Shown: piece after piece, positions 1 to 6,833 of the stretch
Layout of the letters: every line of letters begins with the position of its first letter
How positions within the stretch are numbered: position 1 is the first letter of the stretch
Assembly: GCA_002697225.1 (NCBI GenBank)
Contig: NZUQ01000029.1
Span: 40,503-47,715, forward strand
DNA length: 7,213 bases
Direction of reading: 5' to 3'
Origin: Candidatus Poribacteria bacterium
GTDB lineage: Bacteria; Poribacteria; WGA-4E; UBA9662
Program-made: the position numbers and the translations under genes
The notes under the pieces: model-generated
Told to the model about the DNA's origin: nothing
Seen by the model: the letters and a program-made list of their open reading frames with translations, nothing else
The model's database searches: none

Positions 1-306
1 AATTTAGGTTCTGCTGTTATGGGACCAGAGGTTTACTTGAAAAGTTTGTCTATGGCACGAAATGTTGCTCATCAACGAAACGAAAAGATTCGAAATTTTT
101 TAACTGCAAATTTCGATCTTATCGATTTTAGTGATTTTCGTGATGAAGGAAATCCGAAGGAAGCGCATTACTACCACCGTCCCAAAAAGACAATTCTTGT
201 TCGAACAGTCAAGGACGGCGGTGAAAGTTATCATATTTCTGGTGATTTTGATCGAACTGTACCAAAACTCTATAGTTTGCTAGTTGCTGGGTTGCGGAAA
301 GGGTAG
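1..306 (+). CDS. C-terminal 101 residues of an unrecognised protein (5' end outside window)
   Basis: The frame is open from base 1 (N-L-G-S-A-V-M-G-P-E-V-Y-L...) to a TAG at 304-306, so the gene begins before the window. The ATG at 19 is probably internal, because the coding-like sequence runs through it without a stop. The segment has a short hydrophobic stretch (GSAVMGPEVYLKSL), a charged middle, and an orderly end containing YYHRPKKTILVRTV and SGDFDRTVPKLYSLL. It has no membrane segment. I do not recognise the family and assign no function. It ends 7 bp before the start of the LarA-family gene, and the end of this gene (GGAAAGGG, 296-303) also provides that gene's ribosome binding site, so the two are very probably co-transcribed and may act in one pathway. 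That it is a real gene is well supported by the tight spacing and regular protein-like composition; its role is unknown. Confidence 0.75.
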   Translation, partial: NLGSAVMGPEVYLKSLSMARNVAHQRNEKIRNFLTANFDLIDFSDFRDEGNPKEAHYYHRPKKTILVRTVKDGGESYHISGDFDRTVPKLYSLLVAGLRKG

Positions 307-313
307 TGACTTT

Positions 314-1582
314 ATGGCAACATACTTTGCTTACGGTAGCCAGAATACCGTAATCACCACAGAAAAGAAATGTGAACTTCTACATGATTTGCTATTAGAT
401 CAACTGAGTGGGATTGGCGGGAAAATTCTAGTCGTTCCTCCTGATATTACTCGTTTGCCATCAAACGCTGGAGAATTAACTAAGATTATTTATCAAATAT
501 GGTTGGAAACAAGAGGAAAGCAGTTTGACATCCTGCCTGCAATTGGCACACATACTCCAATGACAAAGAGTCAGATTAAAACAATGTTTGGGGATCTTAA
601 CCAAGCTAACTATCACGATCACAATTGGCGGGTAGGTCTATCTCAGCTAGGCCGAGTACCATCCCATTTAGTTAGTGAAGTTTCCAATGGGAAAGTCGAC
701 TATGATATTTCTGTCGCCGTTAATCGCCGAATTGTAGAGAGCGAATACGATCTTATACTATCAATTGGCCAGGTTATACCACACGAAGTCGCTGGTATGG
801 CAAACGGCTTCAAAAATATTTTAATTGGCACCGGGGGGCAGGAAATGATCAATAAATCCCACTTTCTTGGAGCAGCCGATGGAATCGAGCGATTGCTTGG
901 CCGAACAAACACATCAGTACGTCAAATTTTCAACTATGCTCATGACAATTTTTTAAAAAAGATCGGTATTATTTACATAATGACAGTCATGGAAACTTCC
1001 AAATCAGGTGAAACGGTCATGCGAGGGTTCTTCGCTGGTGATGATCACGAAACATTTGAAAAGGCTACCGAGCTTAGTCAAGCGGTCAACATCAATTGGC
1101 TGGATAAACCACTCAATCAAGTTGTTGTTTATCTTGATCCGATAGAGTTTAAGAGCACATGGTTGGGTAACAAAGCAATCTATCGTACTCGTATGGCTAT
1201 AGCAGATAATGGTGAGTTAATTGTAATTGCACCAGGCTTAAAAGAATTTGGGGAAGATCCGGAGATTGATTATTTGATCCGGAAATATGGTTACTCGGGC
1301 ACTAACACAACATTGCAACAGGTCTCAGAGAACGCAGAACTACAAGCAAACCTGTCGGCAGCTGCACATCTGATTCACGGAACGTCTGACGGGCGGTTTC
1401 GAGTAACCTATGCGACTTCAGATCTATCGAGAGAAGAGATTGAAGGTGTTGGGTATGAATGGGCAGATGTTAATCAAATGATATCCCAGTTCAATATTGA
1501 GCAGTTGACTGGAGGATTTAACAATGATCTATTCTTTATTAGTAATCCAGCACAAGGACTTTGGATTGCAAAAGGATCGTAG
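314..1582 (+). CDS. LarA-family nickel-pincer racemase/epimerase (lactate racemase-like, possibly a sugar-acid epimerase)
   Basis: This 422-residue protein has the length and motifs of the LarA family (DUF2088 fold), which uses a nickel-pincer nucleotide cofactor to racemise or epimerise 2-hydroxy acids. I see PPDITR at residues 42-47 (D44/R47, like Asp72/Arg75 of Lactobacillus LarA), GTHTPM with H80 (like His108), PHEVAG with H157 (like His174), K167 (like the cofactor-bearing Lys184) and H183 (like the nickel ligand His200). The spacings H157-K167 (10) and K167-H183 (16) match LarA. ATG 314 is chosen over the GTG-like upstream extension because GGAAAGGG lies 10 bp upstream. The substrate cannot be read from sequence: lactate, malate, gluconate or mannonate are all possible among LarA homologues. 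No larB, larC or larE cofactor genes are visible, so the cofactor would be made elsewhere. The gene is predicted cytoplasmic and co-transcribed with the partial gene upstream. Confidence 0.88.
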   Translation: MATYFAYGSQNTVITTEKKCELLHDLLLDQLSGIGGKILVVPPDITRLPSNAGELTKIIYQIWLETRGKQFDILPAIGTHTPMTKSQIKTMFGDLNQANYHDHNWRVGLSQLGRVPSHLVSEVSNGKVDYDISVAVNRRIVESEYDLILSIGQVIPHEVAGMANGFKNILIGTGGQEMINKSHFLGAADGIERLLGRTNTSVRQIFNYAHDNFLKKIGIIYIMTVMETSKSGETVMRGFFAGDDHETFEKATELSQAVNINWLDKPLNQVVVYLDPIEFKSTWLGNKAIYRTRMAIADNGELIVIAPGLKEFGEDPEIDYLIRKYGYSGTNTTLQQVSENAELQANLSAAAHLIHGTSDGRFRVTYATSDLSREEIEGVGYEWADVNQMISQFNIEQLTGGFNNDLFFISNPAQGLWIAKGS

Positions 1583-1590
1583 CTCCTTTT
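1570..1590. terminator. Weak candidate terminator hairpin at the LarA-family gene stop
   Basis: AAAAGGA (1570-1576) and TCCTTTT (1584-1590) form a perfect 7-bp stem with a 7-nt loop that contains the TAG stop codon. Reading rightwards the stem ends in four T, but only mixed sequence follows, so it would be a poor intrinsic terminator. The A/T symmetry could serve either direction at this convergent junction. This is inference from complementarity only. Confidence 0.25.
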
Positions 1591-1881
1591 AGTTATAGGT
1601 ATTGTTTTCTTTGAGGACTCATAATTGTTTTTGACATAGATTTCTGGATCTGGAGCCAACTGTTTTTTTGCGACAGTTAGCGCACTCTGGAGAATATCAA
1701 TCGGTAAGTTATTTAGATGTGATCCAGGAAATTGCGTAAGGAACATTACACTAGCTGGGACTTAAAGCAGGTGGACGAGTCTTACTGTTATCTTGAGAAT
1801 CGGGCAGAATCGCAGGGTGTTTTTAAGCTTCGTTACTGTCTCTCCACATCACGGATCAATATCTTGAAGAATGATTGTGAC
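1583..1881. other. Gene-poor convergent intergenic region
   Basis: About 299 bp separates the stop of the LarA-family gene (plus strand) from the stop of lpxA (minus strand). I find no frame with convincing start, ribosome binding site and recognisable protein, and no tRNA-like T-loop sequence. It contains a small inverted repeat (AACTGT at about 1659-1664 with ACAGTT at about 1674-1679, minor folding potential). A minus-strand frame between 1848 and 1474 is open except for one TAA at 1762-1764; its translation is not recognisable and it runs antisense into the LarA-family gene. The region may be spacer or the decayed remnant of a gene once downstream of lpxA. Confidence 0.5.
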
Positions 1882-2673
1882 CTATACGCCAATTCCACGC
1901 TGGCTGTTTTCGATAAAGTCAAGCAGATATTGAACTTCTTCGTTGGGATCAAGTTCCTCCCGAACTTTTTCGATCGCTTTTGTTAACGGCACGTTCGATC
2001 GGAAGAGAAGCCGATATGCCTTTTTAAGTTGATTGATTGTATCACTTGAAAGCGCAGAAAGCGGATTTATTTTTGAAGTACGAATTCCTACTAGATTTAA
2101 CCCACGAACTGCAGCTGGATGACCATCTGCTACTGTAAATGGGGGAACATCCTGAACAAACTTTGAACAGGCACCAACCATAGCCATCTTTCCAACACAA
2201 ATGGAAGGATGTAGTGCTGCGTGTGCTCCAATTCGGACATCGTCTTCGACAGTGACATGCCCTCCAAGCGTAGCAAAATTCGCCATAATCGTTCGATCTC
2301 CAACAATTGAATCGTGTGCTATATTAACCCAGTTCATCATAAGGTTATCATTACCGATAATGGTTGATCCTTCCGCAGTTGTCGCTCTCGAAACTGAAAC
2401 ATATTCCCGTAACACGTTCCGATTTCCTATTTTAACGTAACTTCGGTCTCCCTTATACTTTAGGTCTTTTGATGGGTTTCCGATGGTGCTGCCGAAAAAG
2501 ACTTGGCAATCCTCCCCAATTGTTGTCCAGCGATCTATTTGCACGTGAGGTCCGATAATGGTTCTATCGCCAATTCTGACATGTTCGTTGATGATCGAAA
2601 ACGGGCCGATCTCAATATCACTTCCCAGTTCCGCTTCTGGGGAGACAATAGCCGTTCCATGAATTTTGGTCAT
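1882..2673 (-). CDS. lpxA: Acyl-ACP--UDP-N-acetylglucosamine O-acyltransferase (LpxA)
   Basis: LpxA transfers a 3-hydroxyacyl chain from acyl carrier protein to UDP-GlcNAc, the first step of lipid A synthesis, in the cytoplasm. The 263 residues match the family length (262 in E. coli). Residues 1-190 are left-handed beta-helix hexapeptide repeats (IGPFSI, IGDRTI, IGPHVQ, IGEDCQ and so on); the tail is helical and ends DFIENSQRG, like E. coli. Catalytic H120 lies in NIAHD (E. coli His125); H139 and H155 match His144 and His160; K72 in DLKYKG matches Lys76. Oddities: N117 stands where E. coli has His122, A168 where E. coli has the chain-length residue Gly173, and the Arg-Arg pair near E. coli 204-205 is not preserved (GIRTSK). 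The gene stands alone, without lpxD, fabZ or lpxB beside it. AGGAG and AGGG occur upstream of the ATG. A related sugar acyltransferase is less likely. Confidence 0.9.
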   Translation of the reverse strand: MTKIHGTAIVSPEAELGSDIEIGPFSIINEHVRIGDRTIIGPHVQIDRWTTIGEDCQVFFGSTIGNPSKDLKYKGDRSYVKIGNRNVLREYVSVSRATTAEGSTIIGNDNLMMNWVNIAHDSIVGDRTIMANFATLGGHVTVEDDVRIGAHAALHPSICVGKMAMVGACSKFVQDVPPFTVADGHPAAVRGLNLVGIRTSKINPLSALSSDTINQLKKAYRLLFRSNVPLTKAIEKVREELDPNEEVQYLLDFIENSQRGIGV

Positions 2674-2732
2674 CCAAGATTTCCCTAACTCCTAAATTTT
2701 TGAATTTCTTCTTTTAGCATATCCCAACTCAT

Positions 2733-2761
2733 ATTATATTTCTTGATTAACAATTACGGTA
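2733..2761 (-). promoter_or_regulatory. Candidate promoter for lpxA
   Basis: On the minus strand there is a perfect TATAAT -10 element (complement of 2733-2738) in very A/T-rich sequence. The hexamer 17 bp further upstream (TACCGT, complement of 2756-2761) is a poor -35 match. Transcription would begin near 2726, giving a leader of about 50 nt before the lpxA ATG. The A/T richness makes chance matches easy, so this is tentative. Confidence 0.3.
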
Positions 2762-2809
2762 CAAAAAAATATCGGTTGCAACAATGGAATAGTAGCGATG
2801 TTAAAACGC

Positions 2810-2838
2810 TTTACAATTTCTGAATGCGTGTGTATACT
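2810..2838 (+). promoter_or_regulatory. Sigma70-type promoter for the aroK-aroB-aroQ operon
   Basis: TTTACA (2810-2815) and TATACT (2833-2838) are separated by exactly 17 bp, a near-consensus housekeeping promoter (five of six matches in each hexamer). The predicted transcription start, around 2844-2846, leaves only about 13-15 nt before the chosen aroK ATG at 2859. It is the only good promoter I see for the whole run up to accC. An imperfect palindrome (2794-2810, AGCG...CGCT ends) abuts the -35 box and could be an operator, but the symmetry is weak. Confidence 0.65.
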
Positions 2839-2858
2839 TTTTGCAATGGGAAAAATGC

Positions 2859-3377
2859 ATGTCAAACATTGTTTTGATTGGATTTATGGGGACGGGGAAG
2901 ACCTCCGTCGGTCAGCGAATTTCAGAGAAATTACAGATGCCCATGGTTGACACTGATACCATCGTGGAAACTGACAACCAGATGATCATTGGAGAAATTT
3001 TTGATCGATATGGTGAAGATTATTTCCGTAACCTTGAAAATGCAGCGGTACACAAAGCTTCCAAATATACAAATCATATTATTTCGACTGGTGGAGGGGT
3101 AGTTCTCCGTATCGAGAACCTGAATCTCCTTCAAGAGAACGGTCTGCTTTTTTGCCTGCGGGCGACGCCAGAAGAGATCTTTAAGCGTATCAAAGACGAA
3201 AGCCACCGTCCCTTGTTGAAAGATCCCAATCCGCCAAATAAAATCCGACATCTCCTTCAAAAACGACAAGCTCAATACCAGCGCATAGAACATCAGATCA
3301 AAACGACAGACTTATCGATTGAAGAAGTCACAAACCAAATTATTGGGATCTATCAAAGTGCGAGAAGTTCACCTTAA
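2859..3377 (+). CDS. aroK: Shikimate kinase
   Basis: This enzyme phosphorylates shikimate to shikimate 3-phosphate with ATP, the fifth step of the shikimate pathway, in the cytoplasm. The 172-residue length is normal. Family motifs are in order: Walker A GFMGTGKTS (residues 8-16, K14), the shikimate-binding DTD pair (D31, D33), FRNLE with R57, the GGG loop (78-80), and the lid arginine in HRPLL (R117). ATG 2859 is preferred over the TTG at 2841, because 2841 would lie at or upstream of the predicted transcription start and because the protein would otherwise gain an atypical N-terminal tail. GGGA (2848-2851) is a modest ribosome binding site. It is the first gene of the operon, and its 3' end overlaps the chosen aroB start by 20 bp. 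The identification is firm. Confidence 0.95.
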   Translation: MSNIVLIGFMGTGKTSVGQRISEKLQMPMVDTDTIVETDNQMIIGEIFDRYGEDYFRNLENAAVHKASKYTNHIISTGGGVVLRIENLNLLQENGLLFCLRATPEEIFKRIKDESHRPLLKDPNPPNKIRHLLQKRQAQYQRIEHQIKTTDLSIEEVTNQIIGIYQSARSSP

Positions 3378-4446
3378 CCTTGACCTGTATAGCTATTCGA
3401 TTACTATCGATCAAAACATTTTAGGCAATCTCGGTCAATGGATTATACCTGAGACAAAGTCTAACAAAGTTGCCGTTGTCACAGATGAGGTTGTTAGCAA
3501 ACTGTACGGCGATATTGTGTTAAAGAGCCTAAGAGACTTTGAGTTTGACGTACGGATGATCCAAGTGCCTTCCGGTGAAGAAAACAAATCGCTAACTTGG
3601 TTCAGTAAGATCCACGATTCTTTAATCGATCATCAGATGGATAGAAGTTCAACTCTAATTGCATTCGGCGGTGGTGTAATTGGTGACCTGAGTGGTTTTG
3701 TTGCCGCTACCTTTATGCGAGGCATCTCATGGATCCAAGTTCCAACCACACTGCTAGCTCAAGTTGATGCCAGCGTGGGTGGGAAAACCGCCATCAATCA
3801 TCCTAAAGGGAAAAATATGGTCGGTGCATTTCATCAACCTAGTTTGGTGTTGATTGACGTCGATACCTTGCATGACTTGGCTGAGCGTGACGTTGTCTCT
3901 GGCTTAGCTGAGATTATAAAACATGGTGTAATCATGAATGAGCCTTTGTTCAGCTTAATTGAAAAAAATCTAACGAAAATTCTACGTCTTGTGCCTGAAG
4001 TTTTGATTGAGATTATTGCAGAATCTTGTGCTAATAAAGCATACGTAGTTGAAAATGACGAAAAAGAAAATGGGCTTCGGTCAACTTTAAATTATGGTCA
4101 TACCTTTGCCCATGCATTGGAAGTTCTTACCGATTATAATACCTTTCGACATGGAGAAGCGGTTGCTGTTGGAATGAATTGTGCAGCACAACTTTCTGTC
4201 CACCTTGGAATGCTTGATCCTTGTGAGTTGGATCGGCAGAATACACTCTTGCAAAATGCGGGTCTTCCGATTCAAATTCCTCGAATTCAATCTGAGAAAT
4301 TTCTTGAGGCCATGTATCTTGATAAAAAAGCAAATCATGGAAAATTAAAACTCATTTTAATAGAGGATATTGGGAAAGTGAAGATGCGAACAGATATACC
4401 AGACAACGAAATCCTGACAGTGATTGAAAAGTGTACAACAAATTAA
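3358..4446 (+). CDS. aroB: 3-dehydroquinate synthase
   Basis: AroB converts DAHP to 3-dehydroquinate using NAD+ and a divalent metal, the second shikimate-pathway step. With the GTG start at 3358 the protein is 362 residues, matching E. coli AroB. Motifs seen: PSGEENKS (71-78, nucleotide region), AFGGGVIGD (102-110), the highly conserved [16 protein letters not shown] block (129-144), [10 protein letters not shown] with metal ligand E185, NYGHTFAHA with H248, and HGEAVAVGM with H265. The metal ligands correspond to E. coli Glu184, His247 and His264. Start choice: in-frame TTGs upstream (3319, 3343) would add residues not expected in the family; GTG 3358 has GGGA at 3345-3348, 9 bp upstream. 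The 20-bp overlap with aroK suggests translational coupling. The stop lies 2 bp before aroQ. Confidence 0.95.
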   Translation: MREVHLNLDLYSYSITIDQNILGNLGQWIIPETKSNKVAVVTDEVVSKLYGDIVLKSLRDFEFDVRMIQVPSGEENKSLTWFSKIHDSLIDHQMDRSSTLIAFGGGVIGDLSGFVAATFMRGISWIQVPTTLLAQVDASVGGKTAINHPKGKNMVGAFHQPSLVLIDVDTLHDLAERDVVSGLAEIIKHGVIMNEPLFSLIEKNLTKILRLVPEVLIEIIAESCANKAYVVENDEKENGLRSTLNYGHTFAHALEVLTDYNTFRHGEAVAVGMNCAAQLSVHLGMLDPCELDRQNTLLQNAGLPIQIPRIQSEKFLEAMYLDKKANHGKLKLILIEDIGKVKMRTDIPDNEILTVIEKCTTN

Positions 4447-4448
4447 AT

Positions 4449-4904
4449 ATGAATATTTTACTTGTTCATGGGCCAAATCTGAATTTATTGGGTAAGCGAC
4501 AACCAGAAATCTACGGAACTCAGACTCTCGATAATATCAATCACTATTTGATTCAGGTTGCTCAAAAGCAAGGAATTGAGCTCAAGACATTCCAATCGAA
4601 TCATGAAGGGGAAATAGTGTCGAAAATCGGGGCTAACATTGATTGGGCAAACGGAATATTGATTAATCCAGCAGCTTATACTCACACTAGTATAGCCATT
4701 CGAGACGCACTTTCAGCTGTAAGCCTTCCAGTAATCGAAATTCATCTCTCAAATATATACAAACGTGAAGATTTTCGTCATCATTCATATGTGTCGCCGA
4801 TTGCCGTTGGTGTAATCTGTGGTTTTGGGAACCACAGCTACGAGCTTGCACTCAATGCGATGATTAATATTCTGCAACAAATAGAGAAGGAAGATACCCG
4901 ATGA
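4449..4904 (+). CDS. aroQ: Type II 3-dehydroquinate dehydratase
   Basis: AroQ dehydrates 3-dehydroquinate to 3-dehydroshikimate, the third shikimate-pathway step; type II enzymes are dodecamers unrelated to AroD. The 151-residue length is typical. Seen in order: [17 protein letters not shown] with R17 and catalytic Y22, [10 protein letters not shown] (48-57), [10 protein letters not shown] (72-81), IEIHLSN with catalytic H99, and [10 protein letters not shown] with R110. ATG 4449 starts exactly at the conserved N-terminus; the in-frame GTG at 4431 lies inside aroB and adds unneeded residues. No strong ribosome binding site is seen, consistent with coupling to aroB, which stops 2 bp upstream. 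The stop codon overlaps the next gene in an ATGA junction (4901-4904). Confidence 0.95.
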   Translation: MNILLVHGPNLNLLGKRQPEIYGTQTLDNINHYLIQVAQKQGIELKTFQSNHEGEIVSKIGANIDWANGILINPAAYTHTSIAIRDALSAVSLPVIEIHLSNIYKREDFRHHSYVSPIAVGVICGFGNHSYELALNAMINILQQIEKEDTR

Positions 4905-5785
4905 ACGAAATTTATGGGATCGTGCCACCGACAACAACACCTTTCACTACGGATGGTAAGGTAGACGAGGTCGCGTTAAAGGAAGACATACGCTACCTAA
5001 TCGAAGTCGCTGGAGTTCACGGTTTAGCAGTTTGCGGAAGTACTGGTGAAGGACATACGTTGACAACTGATGAGACATATCGTATTACAGCGTGTGCAGT
5101 TGAAGAATCCAAGGGACGGATTCCAGTTATTACGGGAATTATTACGGACAGCACACAGTCTGCAATTGAACGAGGTCAAGCCGTTGCAGACCTAGGGATC
5201 AAAGCTCTTCAGGTCACACCGGTTCACTACCTTTTTAGACCAAGTGATGATGCTATGATAGATCACTTTGCCAAAATCACGGAAGGAACCGGATTACCGG
5301 TAATTATTTATAATGTCATTCCATGGACCTATTTATCTCCCGAATTGCTAACACGTATCATCACTCAGGTGGAAGGTGTTATTGGCGTTAAGCAAAGTGC
5401 TGGAGATATGAAGTTGCTTGCAGATTTGCTGCTTCTGCTTGGCGATCGTGGTCGTATTATGTCAGCAGTTGATGCCCTGCTTTATCCCTCATTTTTGCTT
5501 GGAGCACATGGAGCAATCGCGGCCATACTAACTGCTGCTCCGACACTTTGTGTTCAACTTTGGGAAGCTACTGAAAATGGCGATTATGAAACGGCTCGAT
5601 CTTTACATGAATTGTTGCTTCCAATATGGAATGCAATCTCCGATGACAATCTACCTGCTAATGTTAAATACGTTATGCAACTACAGGGACGTGCTTCAGG
5701 AAAACCTCGCTTGCCTATGCCTGAAACGGACCAACAACAGAAAGAAATTATTAAAAAAGCTCTTTTGAGCGCCTCGCTTATCTAA
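4901..5785 (+). CDS. DapA/NAL-superfamily class I aldolase or hydratase, substrate unknown
   Basis: The 294 residues form a complete (beta/alpha)8 enzyme of the dihydrodipicolinate synthase/N-acetylneuraminate lyase superfamily, which uses a Schiff-base lysine on 2-oxo acids, usually pyruvate. Seen: PPTTTPFT near the N-terminus, the carboxylate loop GSTGE (46-50), Y137 in IIYN and the Schiff-base K164 in GVKQSAGD. The true DHDPS signature YNVP(x)RT is absent: the sequence is YNVIPWTY with no arginine, and the DHDPS tyrosine pair after VTP is replaced by [15 protein letters not shown] activity is therefore doubtful; another aldolase or dehydratase is more likely. GSTGE and the position of Y137 resemble NAL-type members, but that does not settle substrate. 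AGAAGGAAG upstream and the ATGA overlap with aroQ imply coupling. A short GC-containing hairpin and T-rich stretch at its end (5766-5800) are too weak to call as a terminator. Confidence 0.9.
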   Translation: MNEIYGIVPPTTTPFTTDGKVDEVALKEDIRYLIEVAGVHGLAVCGSTGEGHTLTTDETYRITACAVEESKGRIPVITGIITDSTQSAIERGQAVADLGIKALQVTPVHYLFRPSDDAMIDHFAKITEGTGLPVIIYNVIPWTYLSPELLTRIITQVEGVIGVKQSAGDMKLLADLLLLLGDRGRIMSAVDALLYPSFLLGAHGAIAAILTAAPTLCVQLWEATENGDYETARSLHELLLPIWNAISDDNLPANVKYVMQLQGRASGKPRLPMPETDQQQKEIIKKALLSASLI

Positions 5786-5817
5786 TTTTATTATTTTTTA
5801 GCTTCTAGGGAGAATTT

Positions 5818-6375
5818 ATGGCGTCACTTAACGATCTTAGAAATGGCTTGATCATCCGTCTTGATGAAACCATATATACAATTACAAATTGTGAACACGT
5901 AAAGCCGGGCAAAGGAGGGGCTTTTGCCCGCACCAAGATAAAATGTTTAACCAATGGGTCAGTGGTTGAACGGACGTTCCGCACCAACGATACTATTGAA
6001 GAGGTTCGACTCGAAGATCGTGAAATGCAATACATGTATACTGATGGAAATCTTCTCTATTTTATGGATAGTGAGATATATGAAGAGCTTGCTATATCAC
6101 CAGCGCTGATTGGTGATGCAATTAGCTATTTAAAAGAAGGGTTGGATACTATCATTAGATTCGATGGCGATACCCCTGTTGTAATTGCACTTCCAACGTT
6201 TGTCGCTCTTCAGATAGTCGAAACGGATCCGGGAGTCAGGGGAGATACAGTCAGTGGAAGTACCAAACCAGCGACTTTGGAGACGGGCTTGACGATACAA
6301 GTACCTCTCTTCGTTGACAACGAAACTGTTGTCAAAATTGATACTCGTACTGGTGAGTATATTGAAAGGTTATAG
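5818..6375 (+). CDS. efp: Translation elongation factor P
   Basis: EF-P binds the ribosome between the P and E sites and helps peptide-bond formation at consecutive prolines. The 185-residue protein has the three usual beta-barrel domains: KOW-like N-domain (about 1-62), OB domain (about 65-126), and C-terminal domain (about 127-185) with GSTKPATLETG and the ending TRTGEYIERL. The modification-loop sequence KPGKGGAF places lysine at position 32. This is a lysine-type loop, so the EarP-rhamnosylated arginine type is excluded; the modifying enzyme, if any, is not in the window. AGGGAG (5807-5812) sits 5 bp before the ATG. The 32-bp gap after the aldolase gene is the largest in this operon and T-rich, but I see no convincing separate promoter. 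The gene is 3 bp from accB. Confidence 0.96.
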   Translation: MASLNDLRNGLIIRLDETIYTITNCEHVKPGKGGAFARTKIKCLTNGSVVERTFRTNDTIEEVRLEDREMQYMYTDGNLLYFMDSEIYEELAISPALIGDAISYLKEGLDTIIRFDGDTPVVIALPTFVALQIVETDPGVRGDTVSGSTKPATLETGLTIQVPLFVDNETVVKIDTRTGEYIERL

Positions 6376-6378
6376 CTG

Positions 6379-6831
6379 ATGGCAGAAAAAAAGTCCAGCC
6401 TAACATTGATTGAACAAATTTGCGATATCATGGACAAACGAGATCTAGCCGAGGTTGAACTGACCGAAGAACAAGTTTCGGTTAGAGTGCGTCGAGCAAA
6501 TGCTGATTTCAGCCCAATGGTGACTATGGCAACAACAACACCAGAACAACAGGCCGTTGGAGTTGTTGATACCTCGGAATCAACCCTCCGAGGGGAATTA
6601 ATTCGTTCGCCCATGCCCGGCATGTTTTATCGTTCCTCATCTCCGGATGAACCATCTTTCGTACAGGTTGGAGATTCGGTTTCCAAGAATGATACCATTT
6701 GCTTAATCGAGGCAATGAAGATCTTTAATGAGGTTCAATCCGAGTCTGATTGCGATATTATCGAGATACTTGTTGAAAATGCAACTGCAGTTGAGTTCGA
6801 TCAGCCCCTTTTTCGCATCAAAAGGAGCTGA
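6379..6831 (+). CDS. accB: Biotin carboxyl carrier protein of acetyl-CoA carboxylase
   Basis: AccB carries biotin between the carboxylase and carboxyltransferase of acetyl-CoA carboxylase, making malonyl-CoA for fatty acid synthesis. The 150 residues comprise an N-terminal helical/AccC-binding segment (about 1-42), a short Thr/Gln/Ser-rich linker (about 43-70) and the biotinyl domain (about 72-149). The domain starts [11 protein letters not shown], includes the thumb-like [12 protein letters not shown] characteristic of AccB-type carriers, and has the biotin-accepting K114 in EAMKIFNEV. The usual form is EAMKLMNE; IFNE is a mild variant. GAAAGG (6364-6369) lies 9 bp before the ATG, inside the efp end. 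The last codons supply the ribosome binding site of accC. Confidence 0.96.
   Translation: MAEKKSSLTLIEQICDIMDKRDLAEVELTEEQVSVRVRRANADFSPMVTMATTTPEQQAVGVVDTSESTLRGELIRSPMPGMFYRSSSPDEPSFVQVGDSVSKNDTICLIEAMKIFNEVQSESDCDIIEILVENATAVEFDQPLFRIKRS
6821..6827 (+). promoter_or_regulatory. Ribosome binding site setting the accC GTG start
   Basis: AAAGGAG is a near-perfect Shine-Dalgarno sequence 6 bp upstream of GTG 6834. It lies within the last codons of accB. It supports GTG as the accC start although no ATG is nearby, and indicates coupled synthesis of the two subunits. Confidence 0.8.
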
Positions 6832-6833
6832 CA

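Noticed and set aside
1583..1881. tRNA or small structured RNA in the gene-poor gap
   Set aside because: No GTTCRA-type T-loop, no cloverleaf arms, and only short 6-7 bp hairpins were found by eye.
1732..1986. Plus-strand open frame of 84 codons across the end of lpxA
   Set aside because: Its second half is antisense to the conserved lpxA C-terminus, it lacks a ribosome binding site, and its translation has no recognisable pattern.
2201..2688. Plus-strand open frames opposite lpxA
   Set aside because: They are complements of a well-conserved hexapeptide-repeat gene; Cys/Ser-rich translations typical of antisense shadows.
2931..3293. Minus-strand open frame of 120 codons inside aroK
   Set aside because: It is fully antisense to the conserved shikimate kinase motifs; no supporting start context.
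4087..4338. Minus-strand open frames inside aroB
   Set aside because: They are antisense to the metal-binding motif region of AroB and show no family resemblance.
5759..5800. Terminator between the aldolase gene and efp (GCTC-TTTT-GAGC, AGCG-CCT-CGCT, then T-rich sequence)
   Set aside because: The stems are only 4-5 bp, mutually exclusive, lie in coding sequence, and the T-rich stretch is interrupted and set back; too weak to call.
6210..6623. Minus-strand open frame of 137 codons across the efp/accB junction
   Set aside because: It is opposite two firmly identified genes, and its Ser/Thr/Val-rich translation is a shadow of their codon usage.
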